From positions 3,849,001-3,913,000 of the forward strand of contig NW_027288510.1 in NCBI RefSeq assembly GCF_037038585.1: a stretch of DNA of 64,000 bases, read 5' to 3'. The position numbers and the translations under genes are program-made. The notes under the pieces are model-generated. The model saw only the letters and a list, made by a program, of their open reading frames with translations, ran no database searches and was not told where the DNA came from. Below are positions 24,961 through 36,051 of this stretch, in pieces; position 1 is the stretch's first letter; the number at the start of each line of letters is the position of its first letter. This DNA comes from Patagioenas fasciata. Lineage: Eukaryota > Chordata > Aves > Columbiformes > Columbidae.

Positions 24961-25354
24961 TCCTCAAGACATTACCTTAGAATCTCTCCCATATGGCCAG
25001 TTGAACAGCTTGTCAGAGGAAACAAGGTGAAGTGGGTGCACTCTGATGAAAACAAGGTTTCATACAAGTTAATCATTGTTTTACTTATCTAGTAATACTA
25101 TATAACAGATTTAAAGCAGTGCAGAGAATGCCACGTTGTACACCTCGTGTTCCAAACATCGGCACTGAGCGTATTTCTGATATGAAATACAGGTGGATGC
25201 CTCTTGCAAAATTTTTGTTTCCTTATAGAATGTTTTTCCATTTTGTTTTCCATTGTCTGGACTGCTTTTCCTATTTCTCTTTTTTTTTTTTCCATCCTAG
25301 GATGTGAATGTAACTTCCTACGATCGGCTCTTTGGGAAAGAGAGTGAAATGCAG
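24961..25354 (+). other. Possible relic exons just inside the left inverted-repeat arm
   Basis: Three short exon-like segments are bounded by splice-like signals. The first, about 24961-25026, ends ACAAG before gtgaag. The second, about 25115-25189, ends TACAG before gtggat. The third, 25301-25354, follows a T-rich tract and 'catcctag', is open as DVNVTSYDRLFGKESEMQ, and precedes gtgttc. Their phases do not join cleanly, so this is not a convincing gene. No family is assigned. Confidence 0.2.
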
Positions 25355-25359
25355 GTGTT

Positions 25360-26235
25360 CACTTTGCTCTAGTTGGGAGGGGAGCAAACACAGCAGTTTT
25401 GACTATTGATGTGATTCAGAGCAGCACATCAGGCACATGCGCTGGGTGCAGCTTTTTAGTGCAATACTTGCAGAATCATGAGGGTAAAAACCTCCTCTGC
25501 TGAGGCCACGACATGAGGGGCAACGTGTCGGGCAGAGTGACAGAGAGGACCCAGGTGTCCGGGCACCGGCACAGCAGTGGGAGCATGGACACGGACACAC
25601 ATCCACACGCAGGCGTAGCTTTGCTGAAGGGATTTACTGATCATGAGAGGGAAATGGCCCAGGGCTCCCAGGGGATCAGACGGGGTCATCCAGGGATGAT
25701 CATCTCCTCATGTCACTGGAGGGGGACAGGACACGGCTGTCACCATCAGTTTCAGTTCTGAAATCAGAGCCCAAAATGAGATCTCCAGTGTCAGCTGGGA
25801 CATGAGGGGAGGCTTCTCCCCACCGTCTCTCTGCAGAGACCCAGGGAAGGAGAGAAGAGTTGGAGCCCTCAATCAACCCAGGACAAGACTCGGTTCTCCT
25901 GAGATCCATGTGGCACCCAGAGCTCCTTGGCCAGTGTGTCATTAGCCCCGGATGCCCCTACATCTCCCAGAACCCTGCCCAGCCCTCAGGGTGATCCTTG
26001 GGGTCTGTAAGGCCCCAGAGCCCCAGCCCGGCCTGCACGGTGACCCTCTGGGTCCGTAGAGCCCCGCTGGGTGCAACAAAAGTCATGGGGGCAGCTCTGT
26101 CCAGCGTGGCCTGGGACACAGGGCATGGACAGTCTCCTCTGTTTGCTTCTAGATCCACGTTCTGCCCACCCAGGACCCTTTGTGGGGCTGGAGATGCCCT
26201 GATGCTGCTCACCAGCAATGGAGGAGATGGGTGCA
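25360..26235. other. No supported gene
   Basis: This is mixed-composition sequence between the left inverted-repeat region and the candidate peptide gene. It contains overlapping open frames on both strands but none with a recognisable domain, a convincing start or coherent splice sites. Confidence 0.4.
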
Positions 26236-27700
26236 CTAGCACTTCAGCATCTGGAAGATCTGGAACCTGGTGTTTCTGCTGCAAAACATCATCCACCCTG
26301 AGAGACAGAGGGAGCTGGGGAGAAAGGTTGGGTGAGGAACACACTTGGGTGCACTGGGAGGCAGGGGAAAGCGATGGGGTCCTTGGGAAGGTGACTCCAG
26401 GGAAAATGGGGTGCGTGAGTTTGTGTGGTGGGGCACAGAAAGCAGTGGAGGTCCTGGGGAAGGGGCTGTGTCCTGGGGTATCGTGGGGTGCACTGGGCTG
26501 TAGTGGGTTGTGATGGGATGGAAGGGAATGCAATGGGAGCCCTGGGCAATGGGGCATCCCTGGGAAAACACTGGGGAGCAGGGATGTTCTGTGGGGCTGC
26601 AGGGGGTGCATGGGAGTGTACTGGGGCACACTGGCATGTTCTGGGGCACACCGGGATGCCCTGGAGTTTCGTGGCCGTGGGAGGGAGGGTGTGGGGCAGC
26701 AGAACTTGTGACACCTACCGCAGCCCTCTTCACTCGCCCCAGTTTGAGTCCCTGCTGTAGAGAGACCATGAGACCTCACTGGTCACTGGGATGTCCCAGC
26801 CCCAGCAAGGGAGGGGAGGACCAAGGTGCCCTCCAGTTCCCAGACTGGATGCCCTCCAAGTCCGCCCCACTACTCACATGCAGGAGAGACCCTCCACTTG
26901 CTTCCAGCAATGTTCCTGGAAATGCCTATGAAAGAAGAGAAAGGGGTTGGAGACAAATGGGGCTGTGGGTGGGGCACAGGTGTCCCCAGCCCCACCCAGG
27001 CCCCTGGATTCTCCCTCATCTGAGCGTGAAAATCCCTTCTGCTCCCCCCAACCTCATTCCTCCAAGTTTCACCTGGGATACCTGTTCATGGCGGACCAGG
27101 GCTTGGGTTGGAGAAAAGGATAACATGGGAATTTGGGGCCTCCAAGGAGGATGGTGGCTGGGGGGGACCCAGAGGCAGGGCACTGTTGTGAACTCGCAGA
27201 ACCCAAGGGACCGGGCTGGGGGTGCTGGAGGGACAGGACTGCATGGGATGCAAGTGAGGGGTAAAGAATTCAAGGGGAGGGGACACGGGGAATTCAAGTG
27301 AGGTTGTTGGTGGGGGCAGGAGGAAGTGGACAGCAGAGGAACAAAACACGGGGATCGGGAAAGTGCTTGGGAGGGGGTGTTCAAGGAGGGGGATCTGGGG
27401 GCACTACCGCAGGGGACAGGGTGAAAGGCAAAGGACGGAGTGGAAAGATGGAAAGAAAGGCATTGGCATCCATCAAAGGGAGAGCATTTGGGGACCCTCT
27501 ATAGGACACAGAGGAGATCCTGAGGAGGAGATACCTGAGGGGTCTTAAAGGATGGAATGGGGAGGCCCAAAGAAGAGGGGTGTGGGGGCACCAAGACAAG
27601 AAACTGGGAGGGGCCCTCACTGGAGCCTCACCTGCGCATCCTCTGGGGTGCACAGCAGGATGGTGAAGAGCAGGGCCACACTGAGCACTGCGACCTTCAT
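26236..27700 (-). CDS. Candidate small secreted peptide precursor (four exons)
   Basis: Reading the minus strand, exon 1 (27632-27700) starts MKVAVLSVALLFTILL, a clear signal peptide, and ends at GCGCAG before gtgagg. Exon 2 (26878-26925, 16 codons) follows 'tttcatag' and ends before gtgagt. Exon 3 (26715 or 26719 to 26754) follows 'ctctctacag' and encodes QGLKLGRVKRAA, including a Lys-Arg processing site. Exon 4 (26236-26297) follows 'gtctctcag' and encodes GWMMFCSRNTRFQIFQMLKC before TAG. The final peptide needs the downstream donor of exon 3 (gtgtca after GTAG). The stronger-looking donor 4 bases earlier would give a stop three codons into exon 4. A TATA-like element sits at the right distance. 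The two-cysteine C-terminal peptide is of no family I recognise. Exon 1 is much surer than the rest. Confidence 0.42.
26300..26690. repeat. G-rich degenerate minisatellite-like intron
   Basis: The plus strand repeats GGGG-containing phrases such as 'tggggcacac', 'actggg', 'tggggtgc' and 'gggatg' at irregular 10-20 base spacing. It occupies the intron between exons 3 and 4 of the peptide candidate. The open frames on both strands here come from this biased composition. Confidence 0.5.
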
Positions 27701-27751
27701 CTTCCTCTGCGGTGCAGCGAGTCCTGGGTGATGCCAGAAAAGGTGAGGGCA

Positions 27752-27760
27752 CCTTTATCC
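27752..27760 (-). promoter_or_regulatory. TATA-like element upstream of the secreted-peptide candidate
   Basis: The minus strand reads GGATAAAGG 52 bases upstream of the ATG at 27698-27700. The position suits a transcript with a short 5' leader of about 25-30 bases. Confidence 0.4.
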
Positions 27761-27764
27761 CTCC

Positions 27765-29580
27765 CAGGAGGACTCCTTGCCCCTCCCCACGCCTCCAGCC
27801 CCCAGGGCAAAGCTTGGCAGAGACACCCGCCCTGGCAACCCAGCCTTGGCACAGAGTCACTCCCGCCTTGAGCACTGATCCAGCTGCCTTCCCTGGCATC
27901 AGTGCCGCTTCCTGCATGGGGCAGCTGCACGGGGAAGGGCCCAGGCATCCACAGTGGTGAGGGGGGACAGCAGTGTGTCCCTGACAGCCAGACACCCTAT
28001 GGTGATGACCCACTGCTCCAACTCGAAACCATCCTGCAACAACCCCAAAAGCCTGATCCCCCCACCTGCCAGTGCCCCTCACCTCCCAGCACCACCATCT
28101 CCCAGTGCCCCTCAACTCCCAGGCCAGTCTTTCCCTATGGAACCCCCCCTAGAGATGACACCAGCCTCAAATCTGGGGTCTCTAAGCACAATTATCTCTG
28201 AGCCCTTTCCAGCCCCTTAAATAAATGAGGGGCTGGGAGTCACTCCTCTTCTTGGGGCACCAGGGACCCCAGGATTAGGGAACTCTGGGAGGTGGGAGGA
28301 CAGCTGGGGCAATGTGGACAGCTGGTGACTGGGATCCTCAGTCACTGGTGGCACTGACAATGGGGAGCACTGGTGAATCCTGGGCTCTGGGAGAGGAGGG
28401 CTGGGCTTGGGGGAAGTGCTGGGGTGGTGTCAGTGCCCAGCTCCAGCCCACCCCATTTCCCTTGCACCGCCAGCCCCCAACTGGTCCAGTCTGCAGCCAC
28501 AGCTGAGAACAGAGCAGAGGGAACATCCCCTGCCCTGGCTCTCACCTGTCCCTGTCCGGGGTCACTGCGCCCTCCCAGACAACCTGGGTCCCGCCCTGTA
28601 GAGTTGATCCCACATGGTGGGTCCCAGTGTCCCTGTCCCCAACAAGGCTCTGGCTCCAGCCCTGTCCCTTCCTGGGACTTGGTCACAGCTCACCAAAGGC
28701 CCTTGTCCCCACCGAGTGTCCCTTCAATGCCCCCATCCTCGGCCCAGGCCAGCGCTGTCCCTGAGCAGGACGTGGCCATCCAGAGGGACATGATGAAGCG
28801 GGCGCTTGTTCCCAGGCAGCCGCTCGGAGCTCATTGCAGGACGGAGCTCCCCTGGCACGAGGAGGGATGTTTGCTCCCACAGCGGCTCTGATAAGCTCTG
28901 TTTGCCCAGGGCCCATGGCACAAGAAGCCCGTTCACCAAGATCGGTGCCTCACAGAGTGACCGATCAGGGGATCCAGGGCAGTTAAAGCAGCCTGGAAGC
29001 CTGGGCTCCCCCAGCCCTGGCAGCGGGCAGAGCCCACAGAGAAGGGCAGTGCTGGGGCAGCGGGGAGGAGCAGGTCCTGGGGCACCCGCACGCCTGGGGC
29101 TCCCTGGCTGCCCTGGGCACAGGCTGGAGCCCAGAGGCCGGGGGGTCCCAGGGGAGCAGCTGGACAGCCGGGGTGCCGCTCTGCTTCGGGACAGCCTGGG
29201 GAGTCCTGCTGGAGTGGGGCTCAGAGCAGCTGGGGGATGGAGCTGTGTCCCCAGGGGCACGGCCTCCCCTGCCCTCTCCCCCGCCCGCCTTGCAGCTCTC
29301 CCTGGCTTTTTGCGGGGCGCGGGGTTCCCTTCACTGCACCCCTGGCCCAAACATCCCCATCCTGGGGGCCCTGGTCAGCATCCTCTGGGCACTGTGGGGC
29401 AGTGTGACAGTGGGGGAATCAATGGGTTTATAACTCCAGTCTCAGTGGCTGCTGCCCGGGCGACCTGGATGTTGAGCGGTTTCCAGCACCAGTCTGTGCT
29501 CACTGACTGGAGCAGAAGAGGGATCTCAGATTCCCAAGACCCGATTTCTGTCCCTGCAGAGCTGGCAGCCCTTCAGGGAC
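27765..29580. other. GC-rich stretch without a supported gene
   Basis: Several long open frames on both strands (for example 28806-29777 plus and 28724-29350 minus) reflect high GC content. They are proline/glycine/arginine-rich, mutually overlapping and have no motif I recognise. A GATA-type site occurs near 28890, but no start could be tied to it. Confidence 0.4.
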
Positions 29581-29584
29581 ATAC

Positions 29585-29704
29585 CTGTGTTTGCTTTGAT
29601 ATTCTTCAGTGGCTGACTCTGGGCTGTGTGAGCATCTCCATGATGTACTTTTACAACCATGTTCTCCGTACAGACAGCAACATCTTGCCACAGTTCAGCA
29701 GCCT
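29585..29704 (-). other. Possible relic exon abutting the right inverted-repeat arm
   Basis: The minus strand has an acceptor-like 'tactttccaag', then 120 open bases, then a good donor GTATGT. It encodes an AAELWQDVAVCTENMVVKVH-type segment with phase 1 on both sides. The upstream side is the inverted-repeat arm itself. It resembles an exon of an extracellular protein, but I cannot name the family and see no partner exons. Confidence 0.28.
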
Positions 29705-29705
29705 C

Positions 29706-30067
29706 TTGGAAAGTAAATGTGGAAAAGCAAGATGTGCGGTTCCAGCCACCTGGATGATAAAGGAAGATCAATACTAACATGACCATCTGGACGGTCAAAG
29801 ACATAATACTAACATAATAACATAGAAAGGGCCTTGGACAGAGTACTTTGAAGTACATTTCTCATAACTGTAAAACGTTATAGCCCAGACTCGTGAGAAT
29901 GGGATCTCGGGCCAGATAACCGCCCCCAAGCGCATGGGATTTGTGATGTCCTTGGGCCTGGTCTGTGAACGAGTGGGAACGTAACTGAAATAAACATCAC
30001 ATGAGTTTAGTGTGTTTTTAATAACAATTACTGGAAAAACATCTTATGTACCATCTTAGTCCAGGCC
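29706..30067 (-). repeat. Right arm of the 364-bp inverted repeat
   Basis: Reverse-complement partner of 24591-24954. The two arms enclose 4,751 bases that contain the secreted-peptide candidate. Confidence 0.85.
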
Positions 30068-31240
30068 CATATCTGTCCCCCAAGGAATGTATTTTGGTGT
30101 TGGGGCAGGGGAGGAGCACAGACAGGCAGCCCGGACCCCTGGGTCCTCTGCCCTGCTCGGGGAGGGGAGGTCGTTCCCTGTATGATGGGCTCAGCACTCC
30201 TGGGCTCACAGGAGATGTCACCCCCTCCAGAAGCCATCTGCTGTTCACAAGGCCACCAGTGCAGCAAGTCAACATTCATTTGATGCAACCAGTCTGTTAG
30301 AGCCAGTAATCCTGTGTAAAATCGATGCAAAATTACCACTGTGCTTAACTACAATGTGCCATGGAACAACCAGGCACTGACAAATCTCTCTGTTTTCCCT
30401 GGGAAATCACATTTGTGGCACTTTCACCCCCAAATCTCAGCAGCAGCGTTTGTTAACACCGGTTAACAGCTTTGGCTACCCAGAGCTGCCTTCAGCTCAC
30501 GTGAAAACGTCTCCTCACGCTCATTGTGAGCCCAAGAACGACGCCTCCCCAATGCCCAAACTGAGGAACCTCAAGCAGTGCCCCCTTCTCCAAGGGCTGC
30601 GTTACAATCGGTGACAGAAAGGGGCTTCCACAGCCTGGAAAAGCTCCACAAGGAACTGGAGATTCCTGGGTCTCAGAGTAATTCTAGAGCTCAAGTGGTG
30701 ACAGCCATCAGCTCCAGCTCAGACAATACATGCCAACGCCCATCACTGACCCAGGAAGGCAGCTCTTCCTGTCCTGCCCAACGCCTTCAAATCCAGCACA
30801 CTTTGTCCCTCCAACAGGAGGCAGCTGATTGATTTCTAACACCACTCTTCTCTGTCTACTTCGAGATGAACCAGACATACGTTATACAAGCAACCAAGTC
30901 CCCGCCTGGAAGCAGCGGAGCCTTTTGCCTTCTCCTTCCCACCCCACTTTGCAGGAGAAGGAAAACAAACGGCAGAAGAGACGCTGAGAAATTCAACCAC
31001 CAAATGGAGAGGAAACCTTTGAGAGCGGGAAAACTTATCCGTACAATGGAGAGAGCTACGCTGAATGAATAACACTGAAAACGAACCCTTCTTGCAGGGT
31101 AAAGTGCACAGCAATTCAAGACCTGCTGAACAGACCCCTGCCATTCTCAGCAATAAACAACCCCCAAGGCTCAACCAGCCAGCCAGGGTCACTGCTCTAA
31201 ATCCAAGCGCAGCTGCACCGACCTGAGCCAACACGGACAC
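30068..31240. other. Unassigned sequence
   Basis: I see no recognisable gene or repeat here. Short open frames exist on both strands (for example 30836-31414 minus) without motifs or splice-supported structure. Confidence 0.4.
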
Positions 31241-31249
31241 AGCCGCCTC

Positions 31250-31690
31250 CCTTGGCCCACACGAAGCTGCACAGGCCACGCGCTGCTCCAACAGGAACGT
31301 GCTGGGGACATCCGGGTTTCTCATGGCGGCCTCTGCGCGGTCACCTGCACAAAGCACCAAGAGACCGGCAGCTGTGGGCTCAGCTCCGGGGGTTCCCGGG
31401 ACCGGGGTCTCCAAGGGCCCGTTCGCACACGGATCCTTGTGCGCGCGCCCCGACCGCGGGCGCCTCTCCCGCCCCCATCCCGACCCACCGCTCGCTCCCC
31501 CGGACCCGCCGCTCGCCCCCCCGGACCCGCCGCTCGCTCCCCCGGACCCGCCGCTCGCCCCCCCGGACCCGCTCAGCAGCCTCCGCTCGCCCCAGCCCTG
31601 TAGCCGGAAATTGCGTCACCGGGAGGGGCGAGCCGAGCGGCGCTGCCGGCAGGACCCCGACAGAGCTGTCCGATTATTCGCCTGACCCGC
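31250..31690. promoter_or_regulatory. CpG-rich island, possible promoter
   Basis: This is a dense CpG block. Near 31605-31620 it has a composite of an ETS-like core (TTTCCGGC on the minus strand) and a CRE/ATF-like TGACGCAA, an arrangement common at housekeeping promoters. I could not connect it to a first exon on either strand. Confidence 0.4.
31482..31571. repeat. 21-bp tandem repeat in the CpG island, about four copies
   Basis: The unit is 'gacccgccgctcgctcccccg'-like with a T/C alternation between neighbouring copies. Translated, it gives a PPLAPPD heptad repeat, which explains the open frames crossing it. Confidence 0.85.
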
Positions 31691-31699
31691 CAAATTTTT

Positions 31700-32360
31700 A
31701 TACGAAATGTGAATGAGTTGAGCAGTTATTAAAATAACAAAGTCTCTGGCAGCCGTGCCGTCATGGTGGCTCAGAGAGTGGAAAACCCCCTGAACTGCAG
31801 GTCAGCCTCAGCTCTCAGATGAGCTCCTCCCCGCCCTCCGCACCGCTGACCCCGCAGCACAAAGCGCGACCGGCGCGTCCCGCGGGCGGACTCGGTGTCC
31901 GCGCTCGTTCGTCGCCTCCTCGCTGGCTGCAGCGGGACTGAGGGGCTGTGGGTTCCAAACCTGCGGTTTGCTGCCCTTGCACAGAGGAGAAGGCTCGGCT
32001 GCTGAGAACAGGTTCCGTGTTAAACTCGGCTGAAGAGAAGTTTCTCCTCCTGGGATCTCAGAACAGCAGCAGCTCCAAGGAACTGACAGAGCATGGGCCG
32101 CGGGCATTTCTCAGTGTCTGTGCTGAGAGGTTTGATCTGGGCGTTGTTAATGCCAGAAAGAGGTGGAAAGATAGAGAGATAAAGATGAGGGGTCGTGCTG
32201 CACAGAGTTACAGCATTTTTGCAAATGAGGAACTGAAATACGTAGCTTACGCTTTTTCTATGGATAAACAACATTTAATCCAATTCCTTAACTGTATTCC
32301 TTGAACACGTGTTCGTTAGAGCACAAGCCAAACAGCGCTGGGTGCACGGGCGATTCACTC
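31700..32360. other. Unassigned sequence between CpG island and pol remnant
   Basis: An open frame on the plus strand (31948-32304) has no recognisable domain. Nothing else can be supported. Confidence 0.35.
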
Positions 32361-32364
32361 TTTG

Positions 32365-32720
32365 TACTGGACATTCACATTAACAGTGCTGATAGTGGTT
32401 ACATCACCAATCCCGTGTCCGTTTCAATTTCAATTCCCCTGGTCCTTGGGTTACTCCCCAGGTTCTTTCTCCCGTCCGTGGTCCTTTAACTCAAGAGCCG
32501 TGTGTCCACCCTTTCTCTGCAGTCCGAACGGCTGGTTCTGTAGTTAATAAGGCAAGAAAAGGTCCTTCCCATCGTGGGGTCAGAGTTTCCTCTTTCCAGG
32601 TTTTAATTAGTGCTTTATCCCCAGGTTGTATTTTATGAATCGGAAACCCTAAAGGCAGAGTCTGATTTAAAATCTCTTTCTCCCTTCATTTAGTTCCTGC
32701 GACTATAAACTTCATATGCA
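32365..32720 (-). pseudogene. Endogenous retrovirus pol 3'-end remnant
   Basis: The segment 32365-32600 matches 56540-56780 (same strand) and, inverted, 35390-35580. The last of these has an open frame typical of a class I retroviral integrase C-terminus ('GPFLVLLTT' block). Here the frame is broken. It is a decayed fragment; no complete gene is present. Confidence 0.55.
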
Positions 32721-32879
32721 ATTTCAATTAGCTGAGCAATAGTTACATCCCTCAGCTCCTCCCTTTTGTAGTTTCTTACACTAATTTCAGACCCAGATCA
32801 GTCTGTGCGCAGAACAACACTGACTGCAACACAGCTAACCCAGAATTTCACATTCACATCACTTCCCCCTCTCATTTAC

Positions 32880-34110
32880 TCTCATGTGTACAGATGCATC
32901 TGAACGGGGAGCGCGGTGGCACTTTAATAATGGAACCGGTTCTCATTTTGTAATTATCTCCCCAAACAAAATTCTTTTGGTACCAAATATAAACGTGCGA
33001 AGTAAAAGGCTGAGCTCAGACACGCAAACCGCACGCCAAGCTCAAATATACCAACAGATCACAATTACATTCATTGAAGACAATATCTCGATTTTAGCCT
33101 TGCGCCTTTGGGCCGCTCGCTGCTCAGCCGGGTGGAGGCACCGCTGGGGCTCCTGACAAACAGGGCAGTGTGGCTGGAGCCCCATCGGCACCCGCCCCGC
33201 TGCTCCAGCGAGCTGGGCTGGGCAAGGCTTTGATTGGTGTCCATCTGGGTGATACAACTGTTATCCCAAAACCAGGGGTCTGTACTCGGTGTGCACACGG
33301 AAGAAAAGCCACATTTAGTACACCGAGATGAGACACAGCCTGTCAAAAGCAGCACGAAAAACACACGTTCTCACTGTTTTCCCTACACACTACACTGAAT
33401 TCTAAACAATGTAGCCTTGTATTAACTTTCCAAACATTAACATAATGTGTTTTCCAGTAAAACATAGGCTGTGTTGTAAATCCAAAGCGAGTAATGCCAT
33501 GGTTTGCACAGTTCTGATGTGAATATTGGTGTTTGTGCCCAGCAACACATTGTATTTCATTGTGAATGCGCCGGAATATTTCCGGTCTGACTTTGTGTTG
33601 TACAGATAATGTCAGATTGGTTTTAGATCGTGTGGGTTCAAGGTTTGCACAGCTGAACGTGCTGCCGTGGTCTGCATCTGTCTGTCCAGAGCCGGTAACG
33701 TGTGTGTTTGTACAGCTTGTGTGTGATTTCTGTTTCTTGCAATAACAATTGTTTGGAGTGTGGTTTTTGCCATTTTCACATTGTATCACTCAGCTCTTGT
33801 TTTTCAATGCTTTTTTTTTTGCCTAATGGTTTTTGGAAAAGTTCTCAAAAACCACTGAGAAACCGTTATTGTTAAACTTGGTGCTGTTTCTTACTTGTGA
33901 CTTGGGGCTTCAAAGAAATACCCAAACCAATACATTCCTTATGTTTGGAAGACAGTTCTGTGCAGCTAAATGATTCCTTTTCTTGTCCTTAAATACTTGG
34001 GCATTTGTACTAAAACTGTGTAACAGGAGTGATATTGTTGGGGCACCTCTGAGTGTAAGTTTGTCTTGGATAGATTGCCATGAATGTAGACACTGCTGCT
34101 CCACAAAGTG
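32880..34110. other. Unresolved stretch, possibly old retroviral sequence
   Basis: A cysteine-rich minus-strand open frame (33343-33789) and a neighbouring frame with a hydrophobic start (33071-33364) could be decayed envelope or unrelated sequence. Their order relative to the pol remnant at 32365 is wrong for a normal provirus, so I leave them unassigned. Confidence 0.25.
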
Positions 34111-34547
34111 ATGTTCTGAAGTTCTGCATTTGATCTTTTCACTTCATCTGATGAAGCAGTGGAGTTTAATCATTTGTCTGCAAATGAAACTCCCTAAAAG
34201 GCAGTGTACAGGGAACCTGCGGCAGGGAGCTCCTGATTCCCACCTGACTCCTCCAAAGGCCTCTCTTAAAAGTGAACAAAAGCCAACAAAAGCTGCGGCC
34301 CCTCCCTCCTGGGCCACTGCGGTGGGCGCCTCCCCTGAGACCACAGGAAGGTCCAGGCTCCTTGTCCTGAGTGGTCAGGGCATCGCTGGCAGGTGGCACC
34401 TGCTCGCCTGCTCACGGCCACTCTTGGGTGCCTTCATGGCCCAAAATCCCCGGGGATGCCACAGGGCCACCCACTTTTTCCTCGCAGAGGGCACCAGTGC
34501 CCAGGAGGCCTGGACATAGAGGTGGGCAGGGAAATGGAGATAGGCTG

Positions 34548-35398
34548 GTGTCGAGGGTTAAGATTGCGGGGTTACAATCAAACCCTGGCAGATGTGTTGT
34601 CAACCTCCTCTCCCCCCCACTTCCCCCTTTTGCCCCTCCCTCTCCCCCCTTCCCACTCAGCACAGGTGATTGAGAGGGAAAGAAGGACAGAGGGGAGAGA
34701 GTTGGAAAAGTTAAAGATGTTTTACTAATGCTACTGATAAGAACAGAGAAAATAATACAAATATACAAAACCAATCTTGAAAGTCTCAGCAACTGCAGAG
34801 CCAGCACCCAAAGTCCTGGATCAGACTCTGCAGCCAACCGGAGCTGGATTCAGTCTCTCACTGGCCTCCGTTCGCAGGGACGACCAGCAAGGTCCTCTCC
34901 TGATGTCGGCCATAAGCAGAAGGGAAGGAAAAAGGCAAAAGGGAAGGAAAAGGGACGAGATCCTCGTGATCTCCCGCTTTTATATGAAGTATTCACGTGA
35001 ATGGAATGTTATACACAGTTGGTCATCAGTTTCTCGTTGCCCCTCTCGTGAGATGTCCATCCGTGCTTATCAATAAGTTTTCATTCCATTGCTACGTTTA
35101 TGTCCTGGTTTTGTTAAAAACAAGTTTCTCTTTTAGTGAATTTGCCTGTCAGCTAAAGCCTTCATGTCAGCTGCATTTTCCTGGAGAACCCAACACATGT
35201 TTTGGTTAAACCTAGCAAGGGAATGCAAACTTATTGATAAGCACGGATGGACATCTCGCGAGAGGGGCAACGAGAAAACTGATGACTGAGCGACTGACCA
35301 ATGGTGAATAACATTCTGTTCACGTGAATACTTCATATAAAAGTGGGAGATCACGAGGATCTCGCCCCTTTTCCCTTTTCCCTTTCTTTCCTCATGGC
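34548..35398. repeat. LTR-like block ending in a long imperfect palindrome
   Basis: The block starts 'tgtcgagggttaagattgcg'. It contains the segment shared with the RGL1-like introns (about 34675-34870) and then an inverted repeat with arms at about 34920-35098 and 35208-35397. Arm landmarks are 'gagatcctcgtgatctccc', 'ttttatatgaagtattcacg', 'gttgcccctctcg' and 'gatgtccatccgtgcttatc'. The core looks like LTR ends placed head to head. Confidence 0.6.
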
Positions 35399-35700
35399 CT
35401 TTTTCTTGTTTTGTTAACTACAGAACCAGCTGTTTGGAGGGCAGAGAAAAGATGGACACACGTCTCTCAAGCTAAAGGACCCCTGACGGAAGAAAGAACC
35501 TTGAAAGTATCTCAAGAACCGGGCAAACTGAAATTGAAGTTGACTCGGGGTTGTAAATGGACTGTGGTATAAGCATATCCACAAAGGGAACTTACCAACA
35601 GGATTGTGTAAGAAATGTCTAAGAATAGAAGATCAGGAAACCAGAGCTCGGTTGAGGATTCCAGTTGCCACTGCAGAGTTCTGTTTAACTTTGATTTCCC
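35390..35700 (+). pseudogene. Endogenous retrovirus pol 3'-end remnant, plus strand
   Basis: An open frame of about 60 codons ends at a stop near 35570. It resembles the integrase C-terminus of class I (gammaretrovirus-like) elements. It directly follows the right arm of the palindrome. The same sequence is found inverted at 56340-56760 and, more decayed, at 32365-32600. Only the pol end remains. Confidence 0.6.
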
Positions 35701-36051
35701 TAAGCAGAGCAGTAGCAATTTATTAAAAACTACTTGACACTGCAGCTGGGGTTTTTGCTTTTTTTATTTGTTTGTTTGGTTTGAGGTGCGTGGGTTTTTT
35801 TTTTTTAGTTGATTTAGGAAGCGAGTTATTAATAGTACAAGAGGTTTGAAGGTTTCACGGACGGGAGAGAAATAATTAAGGATCTAAGTGTAATGAATTA
35901 GATGAATGTGTCCCTTTCATGGCCTCAGTGGAGCCGACTGTTCTTTCACCCGTACGTGTGCGTGTAGGTGCACTTTTCTATTTATTTCCATCTGCAAGAC
36001 CCGGTGGCTGCCCAGCGGTTCCACAGCTCCGACAGGCGCTGGTTCTCTGTC

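Noticed and set aside
24961-25354. Zona-pellucida-type gene fragment
   Set aside because: Some residues are reminiscent of egg-envelope proteins, but exon phases do not join and no diagnostic cysteine pattern is visible.
25958-26779. 273-codon minus-strand open frame
   Set aside because: It runs through the G-rich intron of the peptide candidate and is proline-rich without motifs. It is best explained by base composition.
27632-27700. Chemokine identity for the signal-peptide exon
   Set aside because: The signal peptide fits, but no CC or CXC cysteine exon follows.
28806-29777. 323-codon plus-strand open frame
   Set aside because: GC-rich, no domain, overlapping frames on both strands, and it crosses the exon-like segment and the inverted-repeat arm.
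33071-33789. Envelope gene of an endogenous retrovirus
   Set aside because: Cysteine-rich frames are suggestive, but their order relative to the pol remnant is wrong and no diagnostic motif is present.
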